64,000 nt of DNA from positions 186,001-250,000 of the forward strand of contig NZ_FNHF01000001.1 of assembly GCF_900103695.1 (NCBI RefSeq), in the 5' to 3' direction. Numbering within the stretch: the stretch's first letter is position 1; each line of letters starts with the position of its first letter. The position numbers and the translations under genes were made by a program. The notes under the pieces are model-generated. The model did no database searches. It saw only the letters and a list, made by a program, of their open reading frames with translations, and was not told where the DNA came from. The stretch is from Sediminibacillus halophilus (GTDB lineage: Bacteria > Bacillota > Bacilli > Bacillales > Amphibacillaceae). Below are positions 1 to 8,552 of this stretch, one piece after another.

Positions 1-362
1 GAGAAGTCCCTTCAACCCAGGAAGAGCTTGTCAAGTTAGCGGGAGTAGGTAGGAAAACGGCAAATGTGGTCGCTTCCGTTGCATTCGATGAACCGGCTAT
101 TGCTGTTGATACCCATGTCGAAAGGGTATCAAAACGACTTGGGATATGCCGTTGGAAAGATTCGGTGTTGGAAGTAGAAAAAACGTTGATGCGGAAGGTG
201 CCGAAACAAGAATGGAGTCAAACCCACCATCGGATGATTTTTTTCGGCAGGTACCATTGCAAGGCGAAAAGTCCAAACTGTCCGGAATGTCCGCTGCTTG
301 ATATTTGCAGGGAAGGGCAAAAGCGGATGAAAGCAAAGAACCTTGGTATTGAAGTTGATTAA
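1..362 (+). CDS. nth: Endonuclease III, C-terminal part (5' end outside window)
   Basis: This is a DNA glycosylase/AP lyase that removes oxidised pyrimidines in base-excision repair. The open frame runs from base 3 into the left edge, so the N-terminal half is missing. The visible part holds the helix-hairpin-helix LAGVGRKTANVV with its catalytic lysine, the AVDTHV segment with the catalytic aspartate, and a C-terminal [4Fe-4S] loop with cysteines spaced C-x6-C-x2-C-x5-C. The stop is at 360-362. In B. subtilis nth lies next to dnaD and ponA, and the same position here supports the call. Confidence 0.95.
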   Translation, partial: EVPSTQEELVKLAGVGRKTANVVASVAFDEPAIAVDTHVERVSKRLGICRWKDSVLEVEKTLMRKVPKQEWSQTHHRMIFFGRYHCKAKSPNCPECPLLDICREGQKRMKAKNLGIEVD

Positions 363-487
363 AGCGGAGCTGTCTCATGTATGATTGATAACACATGGAC
401 AGCTCCTTTGTTGTACAAACAAAAAGTAGTAAAACAGTGTGCTAACGAAATATAGCTACTCTTAAATTAAATGATGAAGGCAAAAGA

Positions 488-525
488 AAAAATCACCAGC
501 GTTTTTATCACGCTGGTGATTTTTA
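488..525. terminator. Bidirectional intrinsic terminator between nth and ponA
   Basis: A perfect 11-bp stem (AATCACCAGCG at 491-501 with its complement at 511-521) is flanked by an A-run on the left and a T-run on the right. It can end transcripts of both converging genes. Confidence 0.85.
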
Positions 526-574
526 TTCTGTAAGCCTGTAAGAACCAGACTAATGGCTATTTAATTTTTAACTT

Positions 575-3310
575 TCAGGCAATCTCTTCTTCTCGAATGG
601 CGTGTAACAAATAACTGGATGCACTTTCGGAAGAAGAAGCATTTGCTTCAGAGTCACCCGCGTCTCCGGTAGGTTCATCACCATCTACCGGCTCATCTTC
701 TGGAGTTCCATCCCCGTTATCTGTTTCTCCAGTATCGTTGCCATTATCTTCACCATTGCCGTTGTCATCTCCGGCTCCGTTACCGTTACCTTCGCCATTT
801 CCGCCTTCGTTACCATTACCATTGCCATTGCCATTTCCGTTATCACCCTGATTGTTGTCATTACCATTACCGTTTCCGTTGCCATTTCCGTCTCCAGGAT
901 TTTCGTTATCTTCAGGATTTTCTTCTTGGTTTTCTTCTTCATCCTGCTGTTCTTCTTCATCAGCTTCATCGTCGGCTACCTGAACAGTGACCGTTGCCGG
1001 CTCACTTGTATTTCCAGAGTCCTGGTCGCTTACAGCTGTCACTTGAATGGTATAAGTGGTTCCAAGATCGACGTTGCTAATTTCCAGACTAGTATCTTTT
1101 GTATCGGCCAAGTCTTTCAAGGAGCCGCCATCCGTACCTGCTTTTACGTTGAAGGTGACAGGACGGTCATTACCCTGATCGTAATCCCAGGAAACATCAA
1201 TGGATTGACTTTCTTCGTTAAAGCTTGCCTTCAGTCCACTGACCGCGTCAATCCGATCAAACTTCTGCGAGGTTTTGCTTGGTTCGTTACCCTTCACAAA
1301 CAGTTCGGTCACAATATTCGATTGCGGCGTGTACTCACTTGGCAGCTTTGCAGGATTGGAACCTTTCTCTACCTGTACTTCCACGACGGAGTCAGGTTTT
1401 GTAAAATCTGCTGTTTCTATCCCATCTGACAAATAGGACATTGTTTCCCGGAACAAGTCTTGTGCAATTACAGTTTCAGAATGCCCATTTAGGGTTTGCT
1501 TCTGATCATCGTATCCTGTCCAAACAGCGATTGTATAATTGGTTGTATAACCACTGAACCAGGAGTCAGGGCTTCCTTCTTTTCCTTCCAGGTTCGTGGT
1601 TCCCGTTTTTCCGGCCATCGGCAAGCCAGGAACTTTAGCAGCTTTTCCTGTTCCGGAAGGATCATTGACCACCGATTTCAACATGTCTGTGACCATATAA
1701 GCTGTATATTCATGCATGGCTGATTTTGGTTCAGGCTTCAGGTCGACAGTACGACCATCGCTATAAGTTACTTTAGTAACCGCGTATGGCTCATTATAAA
1801 TTCCCTTATTGCCAAAAGCACTGTAAGCACCAGCCATCTGCAGGGTGGTGACCCCGGTAGAAGAACCGCCGATGGCGTCGGTTAAGGCGATAGAGTCCTC
1901 ATGAAACTTGATGCCGAGTCCTTCAGCAAATTCCTGGGCCCGGCTTGCGCCGATTTCCTCGAAAGTTTTAACTGCCGGGACGTTCAGTGATTGGGCTAAG
2001 GCTGAACGGGCCGACATCCAGCCATTATGCTGTCCGTTCCAGTTATCAATATAAGAATCGGTGCCCGCAATGTGATACCGTCCATCATCATTGATTTGAT
2101 GATAAGTGGACCACTGTTCGTATTCGATGGCTGGACCGTAATCAATAATCGGTTTAAACGTAGAACCAGCCTGCCGCCTTTCATTGTCAATAGCATAGTT
2201 CCAGCCGCCCTGCGTATTATCCAGGTTTCTTCCGCCACCGATTGCACGGATTGCACCGGAAGTTGTATCCAGGACAGTCAGTCCCGCCCGGAACTCATCA
2301 TTTGGATAATTGATAGGATTGCTTTCGTCCTCGCTAAGCAAATATTCTACATGTTTCTGAGCGTTTGGATCCAATGTTGTCTGGATTTCCAAACCGTCAT
2401 TATAGATATCTGCATCCAATTTTTCACTGACTTCATCCTGTACCTGCTGAATAAAGGCCTGGTAAGGAGTCGATTCCTGCTGGCTTTCCACAAGTAAGGA
2501 CTCCACAGAGACTTCACTTGCTTGATCCGCTTCTTCCTGCGATATTTTTCCGTGTTGAACCATCAGACTTAAAACCGTGTTCATTCGCTCCTGGGTCAAT
2601 TCTGGATTTCTAGTCGGATCATATGCAGATGGACGCTGAGGCAGACCGGCAAGAATAGCAGCTTCCGGCAGGGTTAGATCGCTTAAATCTTCCTTGCCAA
2701 AGTAAAAGTCTGCTGCTTCGGCAACCCCATATACATTTCCGTAATAAATTCTATTTAAATACATTTCCAGAATCTCTTCTTTTGAGTACTTGGCATCCAG
2801 GCGTAGTGCAAGCCATTGTTCCTGTACTTTTCGTTTCAACGTTTTTTCCGGAGTCAGAAAAGCCCCCTTAATCACCTGTTGGTCAATTGTACTTGCACCT
2901 TCCGCTCCGAATCCGCCGGTGATATTTGCCAGTATGGCCCCGCCGATTCTGCGGAAGTCTATCCCTATATGGTCAAAAAATCGGGAGTCTTCCGTTGCTG
3001 TAACGGCATCAACCAATAGTGGCGGAAGGTCCTCATAATCAATCTTTGTCCTTTTTTCCTCTCCGAGATTGGCGAATTCTTCGCCATTGACATCCAGCAG
3101 TTTGGTCGAGGCCGGCACGGCCAGACTCTCTGCATCAAGCTTTGGAGCTGTTGCTATATAATAGGTGAACAAACCACCAATACCAATGCCAATTAACAAT
3201 ACTACGATTAGAAGTGTCTTAACAATCTTTTTGAAAAGTGATTTCTTTTGCTTTTTCTGCTGCTTTAATTGCTTGCGTCTTGCAGAACGAGATTGGCTTG
3301 TATTTGCCAT
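575..3310 (-). CDS. ponA: Class A penicillin-binding protein 1A
   Basis: This is a bifunctional peptidoglycan glycosyltransferase and transpeptidase anchored in the membrane. After a very basic cytoplasmic tail there is one transmembrane helix (about residues 30-52). A GT51 domain follows, with the catalytic glutamate in ATEDSRFFDH near residue 107. The transpeptidase has GSTFKP (active serine near 383), an SLN motif and AGKTGTT. A fibronectin type III-like domain comes next, then an acidic Asn/Gly/Asp-rich tail of about 100 residues. I chose ATG 3310 over GTG 3313. A GGAGGAAG site overlaps the recU stop region, only 18 bases separate the genes, and recU-ponA is a known operon. Confidence 0.95.
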   Translation of the reverse strand: MANTSQSRSARRKQLKQQKKQKKSLFKKIVKTLLIVVLLIGIGIGGLFTYYIATAPKLDAESLAVPASTKLLDVNGEEFANLGEEKRTKIDYEDLPPLLVDAVTATEDSRFFDHIGIDFRRIGGAILANITGGFGAEGASTIDQQVIKGAFLTPEKTLKRKVQEQWLALRLDAKYSKEEILEMYLNRIYYGNVYGVAEAADFYFGKEDLSDLTLPEAAILAGLPQRPSAYDPTRNPELTQERMNTVLSLMVQHGKISQEEADQASEVSVESLLVESQQESTPYQAFIQQVQDEVSEKLDADIYNDGLEIQTTLDPNAQKHVEYLLSEDESNPINYPNDEFRAGLTVLDTTSGAIRAIGGGRNLDNTQGGWNYAIDNERRQAGSTFKPIIDYGPAIEYEQWSTYHQINDDGRYHIAGTDSYIDNWNGQHNGWMSARSALAQSLNVPAVKTFEEIGASRAQEFAEGLGIKFHEDSIALTDAIGGSSTGVTTLQMAGAYSAFGNKGIYNEPYAVTKVTYSDGRTVDLKPEPKSAMHEYTAYMVTDMLKSVVNDPSGTGKAAKVPGLPMAGKTGTTNLEGKEGSPDSWFSGYTTNYTIAVWTGYDDQKQTLNGHSETVIAQDLFRETMSYLSDGIETADFTKPDSVVEVQVEKGSNPAKLPSEYTPQSNIVTELFVKGNEPSKTSQKFDRIDAVSGLKASFNEESQSIDVSWDYDQGNDRPVTFNVKAGTDGGSLKDLADTKDTSLEISNVDLGTTYTIQVTAVSDQDSGNTSEPATVTVQVADDEADEEEQQDEEENQEENPEDNENPGDGNGNGNGNGNDNNQGDNGNGNGNGNGNEGGNGEGNGNGAGDDNGNGEDNGNDTGETDNGDGTPEDEPVDGDEPTGDAGDSEANASSSESASSYLLHAIREEEIA

Positions 3311-3328
3311 CACGTATCTTCCTCCGAT

Positions 3329-3916
3329 CTAAAAATAAAGCTGATCTAAAACATCCAAATAATCCACTTTTGCCTGAAACTTAAATGGGATAAGGTGACC
3401 AGCTTCTTTAATGTCTGAATAGGGTATGGATTTTCTCCCTCCATTATATTGACTTTCCCAGTAAGAGAAAAGTTTCATGGATGGGAGTAAAAAAGTTTCA
3501 TTTAACAAAGAGAAACGGACAATCAAAAAACTTATCCCTCCATGTTCATTCACCTGCTTCATATGTTTCACCTGATGGTCATGCAGGTTGGAAAGGGGAA
3601 AGGACGTTTTGTTTTTTGTCTCTTTTGCTTCAAAATCAATATATTTTCCTTTATATATTCCATTATAGTCCGTTGTCGATGCTTGCTTGAAATAGGCTTC
3701 CTTGATAGTTGCTGCGCTACGTTTCGGGTAATCCACTTTGACGATTTGAACCGGTGTCGGTTTTTTATGAATGACTGCTTTGTTCATCACAAGGTAATGT
3801 TCATTCGTGTCATTGATGTCTTCTTCGAGTGTCATCCCTCTGTTGCCAAAGGCGGGTTCTTGCGAATTTTTTCCTGATGTACGAAAAGATTGCTTCTTTC
3901 CGTTTGGGTAATTCAT
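3329..3916 (-). CDS. recU: Holliday junction resolvase RecU
   Basis: RecU cleaves Holliday junctions in recombinational repair and chromosome segregation in Firmicutes and works with RuvAB. The protein begins MNYPNGKK and contains RGMTLEEDINDTN, the YFKQASTTDYNGIYKGKYIDFEAKET nuclease core (Asp/Glu/Lys residues) and a GGISFLIVRF strand. Length is 195 residues, close to the family norm. ATG 3916 is preferred because a GGGAGGAAT site lies just upstream and homologues start at this point. The longer frame from 3946 lacks a ribosome site. It is the first gene of the recU-ponA operon and divergent from the yppC-like gene. Confidence 0.93.
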   Translation of the reverse strand: MNYPNGKKQSFRTSGKNSQEPAFGNRGMTLEEDINDTNEHYLVMNKAVIHKKPTPVQIVKVDYPKRSAATIKEAYFKQASTTDYNGIYKGKYIDFEAKETKNKTSFPLSNLHDHQVKHMKQVNEHGGISFLIVRFSLLNETFLLPSMKLFSYWESQYNGGRKSIPYSDIKEAGHLIPFKFQAKVDYLDVLDQLYF

Positions 3917-3964
3917 GTTTATTCCTCCCATACATGAGAGTATCATACCAGAAATTCATGGCCT

Positions 3965-5005
3965 ATGAGAACTAAAAATCAAAAAAACAGTGACAAAAAT
4001 CCGGTATTTTTCCAGTATTTGCACAAGCTATACCTGGAGGCGGTGAAAATGTGGAAGGAACAACAGGAACTCGTCCGCTACGTTGATTCGGCGAGCCGAC
4101 GCGCCAACGTAGACAATGTAGCAAGAACGAAGGCTTATCTCGCTTATTACAATCGGCACCCCGAAATAACTTGGTCTTTGTTAGCGAGTATGGTGTCACG
4201 TAACGCAGGTTGGAATATTACCGATTTATATACGCCTGTTATGGCCGGTTTGCTGCCCGAAAGAACAAGAAAAAGATTGTTTTCCACTTATGAACGGGCA
4301 AATTGGCTGATTTTTTCTGATGCCTACCCCCAGTTGCTTATCTACCAATTTTCTAAAGAACAAGGCGCTCCGTTATTCCATCTTTTGCAACAGTTTAATG
4401 TATCATTATATATGCGTCGTGAATGGAATCATTTTTGGGAGAGTGAAAACGGCTATCGATTAATGCAAGCCCAAATCATCAATGAACAAAATATTGTTCA
4501 GCGCCCTGTTATCGAACATCCTTATTTCCGAAAAAAAGTTTTTATGCGACTTCCATACTTGGCGGAAGACTTTTTTCTGCTGAGCGCGGTTTTATTTCCA
4601 AAACATAAAGGCTCTGTTATCGGTTCCTATGTGTATGATTTTTCTAATTTAAGCAAGCGGATCCTACTGGGAAAAACGTTGGCTGCAAAACTTTTCGACC
4701 CCAGCAACTTCTCTAACATTCTTGATTTCGCCAATACCGTTGAGCCTACAGGTTCGAGAAGCGAATATGAAGATTTCCTGGAGATCAATCAGCCTACATT
4801 CCGGGCACCTGATTTACGAACGATTATCAAGCCAATCAAGCACCAAGATACTATTCGTGAGGACTGGAGTGTAAATGGGGGTATAAAGTCAGAGTGGCTG
4901 ATTCCAGTTGAAGTAACAGAGAACGACAGCACTTTCGAGCATTTTTATCGAAAGAGAAGAATGCTTTCCCGAATTTGGCAGGTCAAGCAAGCGATATGGA
5001 CATGA
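3965..5005 (+). CDS. yppC: YppC-like DUF2515 family protein
   Basis: This is a conserved Bacillaceae protein of unknown function, and its place beside recU matches B. subtilis yppC. It is about 346 residues and rich in aromatic and basic residues, without a signal peptide or clear membrane segment. The block LASMVSRNAGWN near residue 75 is the most conserved-looking stretch. The start is uncertain. ATG 3965 has no good ribosome site, while ATG 4049 (with GTG 4043 in the same frame) follows TGGAGG at 4035-4040 at proper spacing, giving about 318 residues. The stop codon lies inside a strong hairpin. Confidence 0.75.
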   Translation: MRTKNQKNSDKNPVFFQYLHKLYLEAVKMWKEQQELVRYVDSASRRANVDNVARTKAYLAYYNRHPEITWSLLASMVSRNAGWNITDLYTPVMAGLLPERTRKRLFSTYERANWLIFSDAYPQLLIYQFSKEQGAPLFHLLQQFNVSLYMRREWNHFWESENGYRLMQAQIINEQNIVQRPVIEHPYFRKKVFMRLPYLAEDFFLLSAVLFPKHKGSVIGSYVYDFSNLSKRILLGKTLAAKLFDPSNFSNILDFANTVEPTGSRSEYEDFLEINQPTFRAPDLRTIIKPIKHQDTIREDWSVNGGIKSEWLIPVEVTENDSTFEHFYRKRRMLSRIWQVKQAIWT

Positions 5006-5044
5006 CAAATCCGGACCGATTTACTTGGCCCGGATTTGTCATGT
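5000..5044. terminator. Strong hairpin between converging genes
   Basis: A perfect 15-bp inverted repeat (5000-5014 with 5030-5044) encloses the yppC stop codon and ends beside the stop of the small minus-strand gene. It lacks a clean T-run, so it may act as a weak bidirectional terminator or as an mRNA 3' stabiliser. Confidence 0.6.
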
Positions 5045-5046
5045 TG

Positions 5047-5157
5047 TTATACAGATGGACGGTCGGGACCATCCAGCTTTTTGTTTTTGTACTCAGCTTG
5101 CTGCTTTTTTTCATTTTTACGATCTTTTTTCAACTGGTCTTTAGACTTATCGGTCAT
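5047..5157 (-). CDS. Very small basic protein, 36 residues
   Basis: An ATG at 5157 is preceded by AAGGAGGG at ideal spacing and opens 36 codons. The product is highly charged and Lys-rich, ends with the motif KKLDGPDRPSV, and has no hydrophobic segment. The longer frame upstream to 5253 has no ribosome site and a different composition. Similar short lysine-rich proteins with this type of tail occur in Bacillaceae, but I cannot assign a function; a spore-associated role is only a guess. Confidence 0.6.
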   Translation of the reverse strand: MTDKSKDQLKKDRKNEKKQQAEYKNKKLDGPDRPSV

Positions 5158-5318
5158 AACAAAAACCCTCCTTATTTCTATTGTTGTCAACCTGACGCAA
5201 AACATACAGGTTTCCCGGTTAATTTGTCTGCTTGCTTCTAGTTTTGTCGGCACGGCAGGGGACTGCAGGTTCCTTGCAGAATCAATGTGATAACAAGCTA
5301 TAAGAGGAGAGATGACAA

Positions 5319-5636
5319 ATGGACTTTGCCGGGAAGGCTGTTACCGCAAAAAACGGAGTGTCAAAACAGGTGTTTGAAAAAGCATATGTAGAACTATCTG
5401 ACAGAGTACGGCTGATCGATCAAAAACTTGCTACAAAGGCAGATGAAGTAGTGCTTACCCTGGCGCTCTCCCATCGTCAGGAAATTGAAGAACTGCAAGA
5501 AGAGGTAATAAAACTGCGAAAGGAAATAAAACAGTTGAAAAGCAAAAAGGAAGAACAGAAGCAGACTCGGTATGTTGACCCCAAACCATCTTTTTGGCGA
5601 TATATGTTTAAAAAAATGCAATTTGCCCGTAAATAA
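5319..5636 (+). CDS. Hypothetical coiled-coil protein
   Basis: I do not recognise this 105-residue protein. Residues about 50-80 form a charged heptad pattern (EIEELQEEVIKLRKEIKQL) typical of a coiled coil, followed by a basic tail ending in MFKKMQFARK. A good AAGAGGAGA ribosome site precedes ATG 5319. It lies 35 bases upstream of the yppE-like gene in the position of the B. subtilis yppD/yppE genes and is probably co-transcribed with it. Confidence 0.6.
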   Translation: MDFAGKAVTAKNGVSKQVFEKAYVELSDRVRLIDQKLATKADEVVLTLALSHRQEIEELQEEVIKLRKEIKQLKSKKEEQKQTRYVDPKPSFWRYMFKKMQFARK

Positions 5637-5671
5637 TGATACAGTAAGGAAAGAAAGGCGGGCGATATGTA

Positions 5672-6043
5672 ATGGAGTTAACAGCATTGACTAATCAACT
5701 GAAACAGGAACTCATTCCTTTAAAACAGCGATTTGAAGAAAGCGAAAAACCAGAAAATAGAAGAGATAAGCAATTTTTTCTGTTCGTAAAAGAAGAAACA
5801 ACTCCATTCTTCGATATGGTAAAGGAATGGGAAGAAAAGGCTCTACAATTCGTAAAAAATAAAGAAGCAACGGTTCACCCACAACAAATTGCTTCTACAA
5901 GCGACAATCTGCAAATTCTCTTATTGAATAGTTATTATATAGATACACCGAAAACGCGTTACATGGAAATGTACCAATCGATTCTTTATGTATTGGATCA
6001 ACTCCTGGCCGATATTAACAGAATCGAAACCAGCCCCGAATAG
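5672..6043 (+). CDS. yppE: YppE-like DUF1798 family protein
   Basis: This 123-residue all-helical protein is of unknown function. The segment around NLQILLLNSYYIDTPKTRYMEMYQSILYVLDQLL and the overall length match the DUF1798/YppE family known from B. subtilis. It has no signal peptide. It follows the coiled-coil gene closely and precedes a cytidine deaminase gene. Confidence 0.75.
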   Translation: MELTALTNQLKQELIPLKQRFEESEKPENRRDKQFFLFVKEETTPFFDMVKEWEEKALQFVKNKEATVHPQQIASTSDNLQILLLNSYYIDTPKTRYMEMYQSILYVLDQLLADINRIETSPE

Positions 6044-6129
6044 CGGAAACTAACGACATGCAAACCTTTACAGAACGAGTTTTTTCTTTTATAATTATTT
6101 TCCCGCTAGAAGAAAGGGTGCAAAAATGA

Positions 6130-6537
6130 ATGGACCAAAATCAACTATTTGAGAAGGCGAAAGAAATTAGAGAGAGAGCATATACGCCATATTCTAAATT
6201 CCCTGTGGGGGCTGCGTTATTGACGAAGTCCGGTAAGGTTTATCAAGGCTGTAATATTGAAAATGCCGCCTATCCGGTAAGCCTTTGTGCTGAAAGGGTG
6301 GCCATTTTCAAAGCCATTTCAGACGGTGTTACTGATTTTGCCGAAATGGCAGTTGTGGCTGATACGGGCCGTCCCGTGTCACCGTGTGGCTCTTGTCGTC
6401 AGGTTATGAGTGAGTTTTTTGACAAGAAGATGCCGATACATATAGGTAACTTGGAAGATGATCGAAAAACGATGTCAATGGAAGAGTTGCTGCCGTTTTC
6501 GTTTGAATCCGCTGACCTCCCTGTTGAAGATGAATAA
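6130..6537 (+). CDS. cdd: Cytidine deaminase
   Basis: The enzyme deaminates cytidine and deoxycytidine to uridine and deoxyuridine in pyrimidine salvage. The 135 residues show the short homotetrameric type: NIENAAYPVSLCAERVA with the zinc cysteine and catalytic glutamate, and PCGSCRQV with the other two zinc cysteines. Length matches the B. subtilis enzyme. The start at 6130 follows AGAAAGGGTG. An intrinsic terminator lies directly after it, so it is the last gene of its transcript. Confidence 0.95.
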   Translation: MDQNQLFEKAKEIRERAYTPYSKFPVGAALLTKSGKVYQGCNIENAAYPVSLCAERVAIFKAISDGVTDFAEMAVVADTGRPVSPCGSCRQVMSEFFDKKMPIHIGNLEDDRKTMSMEELLPFSFESADLPVEDE

Positions 6538-6547
6538 GTGTGGATCG

Positions 6548-6572
6548 ACCCTGTTGCCGAACAGGGTTTTTC
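6548..6572 (+). terminator. Intrinsic terminator after cdd
   Basis: The stem ACCCTGTT (6548-6555) pairs with AACAGGGT (6560-6567) around a GCCG loop and is followed by a T-run. Confidence 0.85.
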
Positions 6573-6691
6573 GTTTTTGTTGATCCTGTTCTTTAAACCT
6601 TATTTTTATTGCACAAATAAAAGAAACTGCGCAGTAACTGTATTGGGTAGTCCATTGCCCATTCAAAAAGCGTGTTAACCACCGCTTCGGC

Positions 6692-6799
6692 AGCATACTT
6701 CGCTTTCCGCGGGCACGGCTTCAGCTAACTTGGTAAAGAAAACCGCTTTCCCAAGTGGATCTTCAGCTCGCGCTTTTCCCGCAGGAGTCTTCGTATGCT
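6692..6799 (-). repeat. Intergenic repeat, family 1, copy A
   Basis: This GC-richer element of about 108 bases is bounded by AGCATAC and its inverted copy GTATGCT. It carries CCCGCAGGAGTC and CGCTTTCCGCGGG blocks. The same blocks occur in reverse orientation in copy B at 7037-7158. Elements with this composition are common intergenic repeats in Bacillaceae. They are often miscalled as small genes, as with the open frame 6675-6905 here. Confidence 0.7.
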
Positions 6800-7036
6800 C
6801 CCTGCGCCAAGCAGCGTGCTGATTATCGTAAGCGTAGAAATCTTTTCCATCGAATCCAACAAGACATCTTAAAAAGGCTTGCCAGGAATCGTACTTCTCC
6901 TTCATAAAAAACAGATGGGTTCCGTCTTTTGTCCTTATCTTGGACTCTGCTTGTTATCCTAGCTACATGCATGCAGTACCAAGTGATTCAAGAGAAAAAT
7001 GGCTAGTACACTCGTTTATAAACAGGTAGCTGTTCT

Positions 7037-7158
7037 CAGCGGAGGAAATACCTGTAGACTCCTGCGGGAGCAAAGGCCTCGGTGAGATCCCGCAGAGCGT
7101 TAGCTCGAGGAAGCTCACCAGCCGCCCGCGGAAAGCGTAAGGTATTTCCGTAGCGCTG
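7037..7158 (+). repeat. Intergenic repeat, family 1, copy B
   Basis: The element of about 120 bases starts CAGCG-GA-GGAAATACC and ends GGTATTTCC-GTA-GCGCTG, so the ends are inverted repeats. Inside are GACTCCTGCGGGAGC, GATCCCGCAG and CCCGCGGAAAGCG, matching copy A on the opposite strand. It has no coding capacity. Together with copy A it fills most of the gene-free stretch 6573-7342, where I see nothing else convincing. Confidence 0.7.
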
Positions 7159-7342
7159 GACTACACCACTACTATAAAAAGGCCCAAGGACTTCAAAGGA
7201 AGTTACTGCGTAGTTTATATGAACAACGCAATATAAGGACGAAGAAGATGTAATGAGTTTTTTGTAAGCATTAAATAAGGAGAAATCAATTGGTTCGTTT
7301 GCCGGAATGACATTTATCTCAATATTTAGGTTTCTGTCTCAG

Positions 7343-7370
7343 ACATGTCTTAGCCTCCTATCATAGATTA
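7343..7370 (+). promoter_or_regulatory. Sigma-K promoter of cotD
   Basis: ACA at 7343-7345 and CATAGATTA at 7362-7370 are separated by the spacing used by the late mother-cell sigma factor (consensus -10 CATAnnnTA, -35 AC, 16-17 bases). The -10 match is complete. It sits 36 bases upstream of the coat gene start. Confidence 0.7.
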
Positions 7371-7406
7371 TTAGTGAACCTAACATAAAGAAAGGAGACT
7401 AAAAAA

Positions 7407-7787
7407 ATGAGACATCACCACGGCCCGCATTGCGGCTGTCCGAAACAGATTGTTTATCCGACACAGGAAAATGTCGTACACCATTGTACAGAAGAAACGG
7501 TCGAGCATATTCACCCGTCCCATACCACGATTATGAACCATCACTTGGTAAAAAATCAGCATATTTATCCTCATTCCACGTCTGTAGGTAATACCGTAGA
7601 TAGCGTTGATCAATACGGTGGTTCTTTTAACATGCCGCCTAACCAGGTAGCAGGTGCTGCAACACCTCCGGGAGGACCTGGCAATCAGGTAGCAGGTGCT
7701 ATGAGCCCGGGTGGTCCAGGGATGGGACCGGGTTATCAGCAACCGTTTGGCATGAAAGGTTGGAAGAAACCGAATAAGTGGTGCTAA
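7407..7787 (+). CDS. cotD: Spore coat protein CotD
   Basis: This is an inner spore coat component made in the mother cell. The N-terminal half is rich in His and Cys (MRHHHGPHCGCPKQIVYPTQ, then HIHPSHTTIMNHH and QHIYPHSTSVGN), as in B. subtilis CotD. The C-terminal half adds a Gly/Pro-rich region containing two copies of NQVAGA and ends in KKPNKWC. At 126 residues it is longer than the 75-residue B. subtilis protein. AAAGGAGAC precedes ATG 7407, and a sigma-K promoter lies upstream. Position next to ypsA is conserved. Confidence 0.88.
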   Translation: MRHHHGPHCGCPKQIVYPTQENVVHHCTEETVEHIHPSHTTIMNHHLVKNQHIYPHSTSVGNTVDSVDQYGGSFNMPPNQVAGAATPPGGPGNQVAGAMSPGGPGMGPGYQQPFGMKGWKKPNKWC

Positions 7788-7793
7788 TAGAAT

Positions 7794-7838
7794 TCGAAAG
7801 AGCTGGTTGGCGAAATTCAGCCGGCTCTTTGTTTTTTT
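7794..7838 (+). terminator. Intrinsic terminator after cotD
   Basis: AAAGAGC and GCTCTTT arms with additional G-U and G-C pairs form a stem followed by a run of seven Ts. Confidence 0.75.
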
Positions 7839-7876
7839 CGATCCCTCTTTACACATAATCAAAAGGAGGACAACAT

Positions 7877-8437
7877 ATGGATGTACTAGCCGTCACCGGC
7901 TATAAACCGATGGAAATGAATATTTTTAAGCAGGATGATCCAAAGATCAGGTTTGTTAAAGCGGCGATTCAAAAAAAGATTATCGGATTCATCGAAGAAG
8001 GGTTGGAATGGGTACTTATTTCCGGTCAAATGGGAATTGAATTATGGACTGGGGAAGTCATTATCGATTTAAAAGAAACATATGATGTAAAGCTTGGTAT
8101 ATTCCCGCCCTTTACCAATCAGGAGAGTCGTTGGCCGGAGCACATGCAGCAAACTTATCAAGAGCTCCTCCTGTTGGCCGATTTTCACCAGCCGATTTAT
8201 CAAAGCGATTATAAAGGTCCTTATCAATTCAAAGCAAAAAATAAATGGATGGTCGATAAGAGTGATGGTTGTCTGATTTTGCTTGATGAAGAGTATCCCG
8301 GAAGCAGTCGTTTTTTCCATGAGGAGGCTAAGAAAGCAAGTGAACATAAGGATTACCCGATTTACACGATTACACCGATGGATTTAGATGACATCGTGCA
8401 GGAAATACAAATGGAGGACCCTGACTTCTGGTCCTGA
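7877..8437 (+). CDS. ypsA: YpsA, SLOG-superfamily DUF1273 protein
   Basis: YpsA belongs to the SLOG (SMF/DprA-LOG-like) nucleotide-binding superfamily and influences cell division in B. subtilis and Staphylococcus. The 186 residues carry the family pattern: MDVLAVTGYKPMEMNIF at the N-terminus, the ISGQMGIELWTGE loop near residue 55, and SDGCLILLDEEYPGSSRFF near 135. AAGGAGGAC precedes ATG 7877. The next gene is the division protein GpsB, the same order as in B. subtilis. Confidence 0.93.
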   Translation: MDVLAVTGYKPMEMNIFKQDDPKIRFVKAAIQKKIIGFIEEGLEWVLISGQMGIELWTGEVIIDLKETYDVKLGIFPPFTNQESRWPEHMQQTYQELLLLADFHQPIYQSDYKGPYQFKAKNKWMVDKSDGCLILLDEEYPGSSRFFHEEAKKASEHKDYPIYTITPMDLDDIVQEIQMEDPDFWS

Positions 8438-8552
8438 TCCCTGCCATCTGAAGGATTCTTTATTTTGTAGTACTTCTGACAGTAAAAATTGACATTCGGT
8501 CAATGTTTTGAAAAAATAAGAGATAAGTTGTACGAGATATGAGGTGATATGG

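Noticed and set aside
685..969. Met/Thr-rich 94-codon frame inside ponA
   Set aside because: Shifted-frame reading of the Asn/Gly repeat tail.
6675..6905. 76-codon minus-strand frame
   Set aside because: Most of it is the intergenic repeat copy A, which gives the same spurious frame in many genomes.
7380..7862. 160-codon minus-strand frame over cotD
   Set aside because: Antisense to a well-supported coat gene with its own promoter and terminator.
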